A stretch of 9,050 bases of DNA from positions 1 through 9,050 of the forward strand of contig JACDCA010000422.1 of the NCBI GenBank assembly GCA_013694635.1, in the 5' to 3' direction. The translations under genes were made by a program, and so were the position numbers. The DNA comes from Acidobacteriota bacterium (GTDB lineage Bacteria; Acidobacteriota; Vicinamibacteria; Vicinamibacterales; 2-12-FULL-66-21). Below the pieces are notes generated by a model, which worked only from the letters and a program-made list of their open reading frames with translations, ran no database searches and had not been told where the DNA came from. Positions 6,024 to 9,050 of this stretch are shown one piece after another (the stretch's first letter is position 1; each line of letters begins with the position of its first letter).

Positions 6024-8714
6024 TTACTTCTTCAGGCCCGTCGTCCAGTTCAACACGACCGTGAACGGCACCGATGCGCTCGGCTTGACCGGCGTCACGA
6101 AGAGGAATCGCTTGCCGTCCGCGGTCACGTCGCCGACGATGGCGCCTGGCGGGATCGGAAAGAGCGGCGTCGGCCTCCCAACTTGGAACTCCTCCCGGGC
6201 GGTCACGTCAACGGCCATCATTTTCCCGTCCGGCCCGAGATAAAAGAGCTCGCGGCCATCCCGACGCCAGCGTGGCGCGGTGCCGCCGCCGCGCGACACC
6301 AACACCCTGCCTCCCGTGCTGGCTGACCCGCTGTTGAAGTCCGCCGAAAATCCGCGGACGTAGACTTCACTCGGGCCGGACTCGTTCGAGACGTAAGCAA
6401 CCCAGGGCCCAGTCGGTGAGAACCGGCCCTGGTCTTCAGCAAATTGAGTCCGCACGAACGGCACAGGCTTGGAACCGTCGCCTGGAAGCACCCAGAGATC
6501 CCATGTCGTCGTCATCGAGGTGACCGCGGTGTACAGAAGGAACCGTCCGTCAGGCGACCAGTCAGTCGCTTGAACCCCCCCTGCGCTGTTCGATCGGAAC
6601 AACTCCTGCTCGGTCCCCTCGCCGCTTGCCAGTTTCTGACGGAGTACGCTGTTACCGAACGTAAAGACGATGCGCTTGCCGTCCGGAGACCAGAGAGGAA
6701 ACTCGGCGATTCCAGTGCCGAGCGTCAATCGGGTGGCCCCGCTACCCCGCGACAGATCGAACAGCCACAGGTCCGCCTTCGCCGTGTCCTGCGGATTCGT
6801 GCGCGATGCCACCGCGCGCGCGCCGTCCGGAGAAAGAGCCGCGTCGCGAAAGCCGCCCGGTTCCGAGACGCGGCCCGAAATGGCGCCTTGCCGGTCGAAC
6901 CAGGCGAGCTGAGAATCGGTGTCAGCGGTGCGGTACACCAGTACGCCGTTGTCGGAGACCGCGAAGAAGCCGCCGTCACGAAAAGAGCCCACGCGTTCCG
7001 CCACCGGCACGGGATCCCCCGCGAATGCGAGCCGTCTCGCATCGAACGGCTGCGCCATGAGCGTACCCTCGCGAAGGAACAACAACCGTCCCGGGCCCGA
7101 ATCGCCGGCCGCGGCGTACGTGAGACCGACCTGGTATGGTAGCAACCGTTGCGGGCTTTGATCTTCTGGCTTCGCATCGAGCGTCCCGACGTAGCTGCCG
7201 CTGTTGTCTGGCGCGCCGGGCGCGATGCGCAAGTACACGAAATGACGTCCATCAGGGAGAAACGTCGGTAACAGGTGGAACTCCTCCTTCCGCGCCGGAT
7301 CGAGCGCGGTGACCGGGGATGCGACACCGCCAGTCTCACGCACGCGCAACAGGCCGCCGACGATGTTCCCGACGAGGATGTCGCCGTGGCGGTTCCACGA
7401 GCCGCCCACGGCCGGGGCAGGAAGATCGCACAAGGTCTGCGGCAGACCGCCAGAGACGTCCAGCTTCTTGAGTTTGCCGCCGGCATCAAATGCGACGAAC
7501 TTGCCGTCGGGAGACCAGAACGGAGGAGGCGTCATAGCGTGTGCCTCCGAACCGGGGAGAGGCCGGACTTCGAGCGAGTCCATCGTGCGGATCCAGAGCC
7601 GCACGATCCCATCCGACCCGCGGCCGAAAAACGCCAGATGACGGCCGTCGGGCGACAGGGCGAAATTTCCCTGCCCCGCCAATTCGACGATCGGGGGAAT
7701 CTGGAAGCGCATCGGGCTGGGCGCAGCAGGCCGCTCGCGGACGCGCTGGTACGCGAGCGTTCCGAGCGCCGCCAGCAGCAACGCGGCGGCGCCCCAGGCG
7801 AGCCACGTCCTGTGCCCCCGATGGCTGGAGCCGCGCGCGGCTGTGGAGACGCTCGACGCGTCCGACAGGCCGTCGAGGGCGAATGCGAGATCGCTGGCCG
7901 TCTGAAATCGCCCCGAGGGACTCTTCTCCAGACAGCGACTGACGATTCGCATGAGGGCGGGCGGGATCGGAGCCGCAGCCGCGCTCAGCTCCGGCGGATC
8001 CTCGTTGAGGATCGCCGCCATGGTTTCAGGCGCCGTGTCGCGGGAAAACGCCCGACGACCCGACAGGAGCTCGTAGAGGATTGCGCCAAAGGCGAACAAA
8101 TCCGCTCGATGATCCACAGGCAGCCCACGCACCTGCTCGGGCGCCATGTAGCCGACGGTGCCGAGCACCACACCAGGCTGCGTGGGCGCGGGGGTCGTGG
8201 CGATCCCGCTCGCAGGCCCGAACGCCGGCTGATTCTGCGTCAGCTTCGCTAGACCAAAATCGAGAATCTTCACACGGTCATCCCGGGTGACGAACAGATT
8301 CTCGGGTTTCAGATCGCGATGCGTGATTCCCTTGTCGTGCGCCGCCGCGAGGCCGTGCGCGATGTGAAGCGCAAGCTCAATGGTCTTGCGGACCGGAACC
8401 GGGCCCGCATTCACGCGTTCGCGCAGCGTCTCCCCTTCGAGCAGCTCGGACACGATGAACGGCGCCTCGGCATGGGTGCCGATGTCATACACGGCGAGGA
8501 TGTTCGGGTGATTCAGCGCCGCCGCCGCGCGGGCTTCCTGCTCGAATCGATGGAGGCGATCGACGTCGGCCGAGAATGCCGTGGGTAGTACTTTAATCGC
8601 AACATTACGTCCGAGCCGCGGATCGCGCGCACGGTAGACCTCGCCCATGCCGCCTGCGCCGAGTGCGGACACGATCTCGTACGGCCCGAGGCGAGCGCCC
8701 GGCTGCAGCGACAA
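6024..8714 (-). CDS. Membrane Ser/Thr protein kinase with C-terminal WD40/TolB-like (PD40) repeats
   Basis: This 896-residue sensor kinase of the bacterial Hanks type phosphorylates Ser/Thr on unknown partners. The cytoplasmic kinase domain (~11-280) is complete: glycine loop GAGGMG (20-24), VAIK Lys41, helix-C Glu60, HRDLKPEN with Asp134 and Asn139, DFG Asp152, and APE at 191-193. The Arg before the catalytic Asp marks an RD kinase, usually switched on by activation-loop phosphorylation. One transmembrane helix follows (~304-322, 'TWLAWGAAALLLAALGTLAY'). The outer part is a beta-propeller-like string of PD40 repeats with the signature SPDG/WSPDG: 'ALSPDGRHLAFFG', 'WSPDGKFVAFDAG', 'FLPDGRHFVYLRI', 'WSPDGKRIVFTF', 'WSPDGRFLLYTAV' and others, ending 'VVLNWTTGLKK'. 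The start is TTG at 8714, since the family begins just there (MSLQPGARLGPYE) and no ATG fits. It is typical of Acidobacteriota, which carry many paralogues. Confidence 0.93.
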   Translation of the reverse strand: MSLQPGARLGPYEIVSALGAGGMGEVYRARDPRLGRNVAIKVLPTAFSADVDRLHRFEQEARAAAALNHPNILAVYDIGTHAEAPFIVSELLEGETLRERVNAGPVPVRKTIELALHIAHGLAAAHDKGITHRDLKPENLFVTRDDRVKILDFGLAKLTQNQPAFGPASGIATTPAPTQPGVVLGTVGYMAPEQVRGLPVDHRADLFAFGAILYELLSGRRAFSRDTAPETMAAILNEDPPELSAAAAPIPPALMRIVSRCLEKSPSGRFQTASDLAFALDGLSDASSVSTAARGSSHRGHRTWLAWGAAALLLAALGTLAYQRVRERPAAPSPMRFQIPPIVELAGQGNFALSPDGRHLAFFGRGSDGIVRLWIRTMDSLEVRPLPGSEAHAMTPPPFWSPDGKFVAFDAGGKLKKLDVSGGLPQTLCDLPAPAVGGSWNRHGDILVGNIVGGLLRVRETGGVASPVTALDPARKEEFHLLPTFLPDGRHFVYLRIAPGAPDNSGSYVGTLDAKPEDQSPQRLLPYQVGLTYAAAGDSGPGRLLFLREGTLMAQPFDARRLAFAGDPVPVAERVGSFRDGGFFAVSDNGVLVYRTADTDSQLAWFDRQGAISGRVSEPGGFRDAALSPDGARAVASRTNPQDTAKADLWLFDLSRGSGATRLTLGTGIAEFPLWSPDGKRIVFTFGNSVLRQKLASGEGTEQELFRSNSAGGVQATDWSPDGRFLLYTAVTSMTTTWDLWVLPGDGSKPVPFVRTQFAEDQGRFSPTGPWVAYVSNESGPSEVYVRGFSADFNSGSASTGGRVLVSRGGGTAPRWRRDGRELFYLGPDGKMMAVDVTAREEFQVGRPTPLFPIPPGAIVGDVTADGKRFLFVTPVKPSASVPFTVVLNWTTGLKK

Positions 8715-8727
8715 TGGTATGGCGACG

Positions 8728-8733
8728 ATTATA
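8728..8733 (-). promoter_or_regulatory. Perfect TATAAT -10 box upstream of the kinase
   Basis: The minus strand reads TATAAT at 8733-8728, 13 bases before the TTG start codon at 8714. A start site at the usual distance would leave a leader of only about 7 bases with no room for a Shine-Dalgarno sequence, and none is visible. A TTGACG lies at 8763-8758, but its 24-base spacing is too long for a normal -35. Confidence 0.35.
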
Positions 8734-8805
8734 GAAGAAAGGGTGCCGCCCAGACCCCGTCAAAGTACAGGTCGATTGTCGCGAGGCTGGGGGACGCCGG
8801 CTCAG

Positions 8806-9050
8806 GGCTTTACATCCAGCCGCTAAGCTCCCGTCTCACGATGGCACCCAGCCCGTTACCCCAGGCAGGATCGTCGTTGAGGCACGGGATGTAGTGGAAG
8901 TCTCGACCACCAGCCTCCATGAACCGCTCACGGTTGGTGATGTTGATCTCCTCGAGCGTTTCCAAACAGTCAGCGACGAACCCGGGACAGATAACCGCGA
9001 CGCGCGCCTGCTGGCGTGCGAGCTCGAGCAGGGTCTCATCGGTATAGGGC
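8806..9050 (-). repeat. hemH 3'-end direct repeat, outer copy
   Basis: This is the partner of 4874-5118 in the same orientation. It reaches the window edge, so the duplication may extend further to the right. The two copies flank the ankyrin fragment, repeat copy 2 and the whole kinase gene. Confidence 0.85.
8810..9050 (-). CDS. hemH: Ferrochelatase, C-terminal end (partial)
   Basis: The last 79 codons of a ferrochelatase gene are visible; its 5' part lies beyond the right edge. The frame reads 'PYTDETLLELARQQARVAVI', then 'CPGFVADCLETLEEINITNR', 'GGRDFHYIPCLNDDPAWGNG' and 'IVRRELSGWM', ending in TAA at 8812-8810. The LETLEE motif carries the conserved Glu that works with the active-site His in iron insertion into protoporphyrin or coproporphyrin III. 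The chain end after 'AIVRRELSGWM' is normal for the family, with no C-terminal membrane extension. Compared with the broken copy at 4869 it has the expected stop codon and no disruption, so it is probably the working gene. The Ser/Thr kinase lies 95 bases downstream on the same strand and appears to have its own -10 box, so an operon is not implied. Confidence 0.88.
   Translation of the reverse strand, partial: PYTDETLLELARQQARVAVICPGFVADCLETLEEINITNRERFMEAGGRDFHYIPCLNDDPAWGNGLGAIVRRELSGWM

Noticed and set aside
6444..8252. Long plus-strand open frames opposite the kinase
   Set aside because: They lie antisense to the intact kinase-PD40 gene, are very Arg-rich, and show no recognisable domain.
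8758..8763. TTGACG as the -35 box for the kinase promoter
   Set aside because: The spacing to TATAAT is 24 bases, too long for the usual 16-18.
1..9050. CRISPR arrays, tRNA/rRNA genes, or transposase/integrase genes
   Set aside because: No regularly spaced repeats, RNA-gene signatures or transposase/integrase motifs were seen on either strand.

Overview
The window is GC-rich bacterial DNA that most resembles Acidobacteriota, perhaps the Vicinamibacteria. This rests on gene style, not on a marker gene. It holds the C-terminal end of a large TonB-dependent receptor finishing in Phe, and a membrane Ser/Thr kinase with a periplasmic WD40/TolB-like sensor that begins with the 'LGPYEIVSALGAGGMGEVYRARD' type of N-terminus. 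It also holds a secreted modular subtilase and many broken gene fragments.

Layout, left to right. 2-439 (+): 3' end of a TonB-dependent receptor gene. 411-1589 (-): a GHMP-family sugar kinase, overlapping the receptor tail to tail. 1605-1713: first copy of a 109-bp interspersed repeat. 1727-1908 (+): a short frameshifted remnant of an ECF sigma factor. 1966-4690 (-): a secreted S8 protease (signal peptide, prodomain, catalytic domain, Ig-like domain, discoidin-like domain) whose last ~70 codons are displaced by two -1 frameshifts. 4869-5318 (-): a truncated ferrochelatase pseudogene with a Trp-to-amber change. 5319-5427: second copy of the 109-bp repeat. 5429-5920 (+): an ankyrin-repeat pseudogene with a frameshift and an internal deletion. 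6024-8714 (-): the intact Ser/Thr kinase-WD40 protein. 8810-9050 (-): the 3' end of a second, apparently intact ferrochelatase gene that continues beyond the window.

The genes do not form one obvious pathway. The most notable structure is the debris around the repeats. The C-terminal ~245 bp of hemH occurs twice in direct orientation, 3.9 kb apart and about 90% identical by eye, and the inner copy is dead. That copy stops exactly where the 109-bp repeat starts, and the ankyrin fragment starts within two bases of the repeat's other end. The first repeat copy also lies between a minus-strand gene and a plus-strand gene fragment. This suggests a short interspersed element that takes part in, or marks, rearrangement breakpoints. 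I see no CRISPR array, rRNA, tRNA, transposase or integrase gene here. I do not see a complete new multi-gene system.
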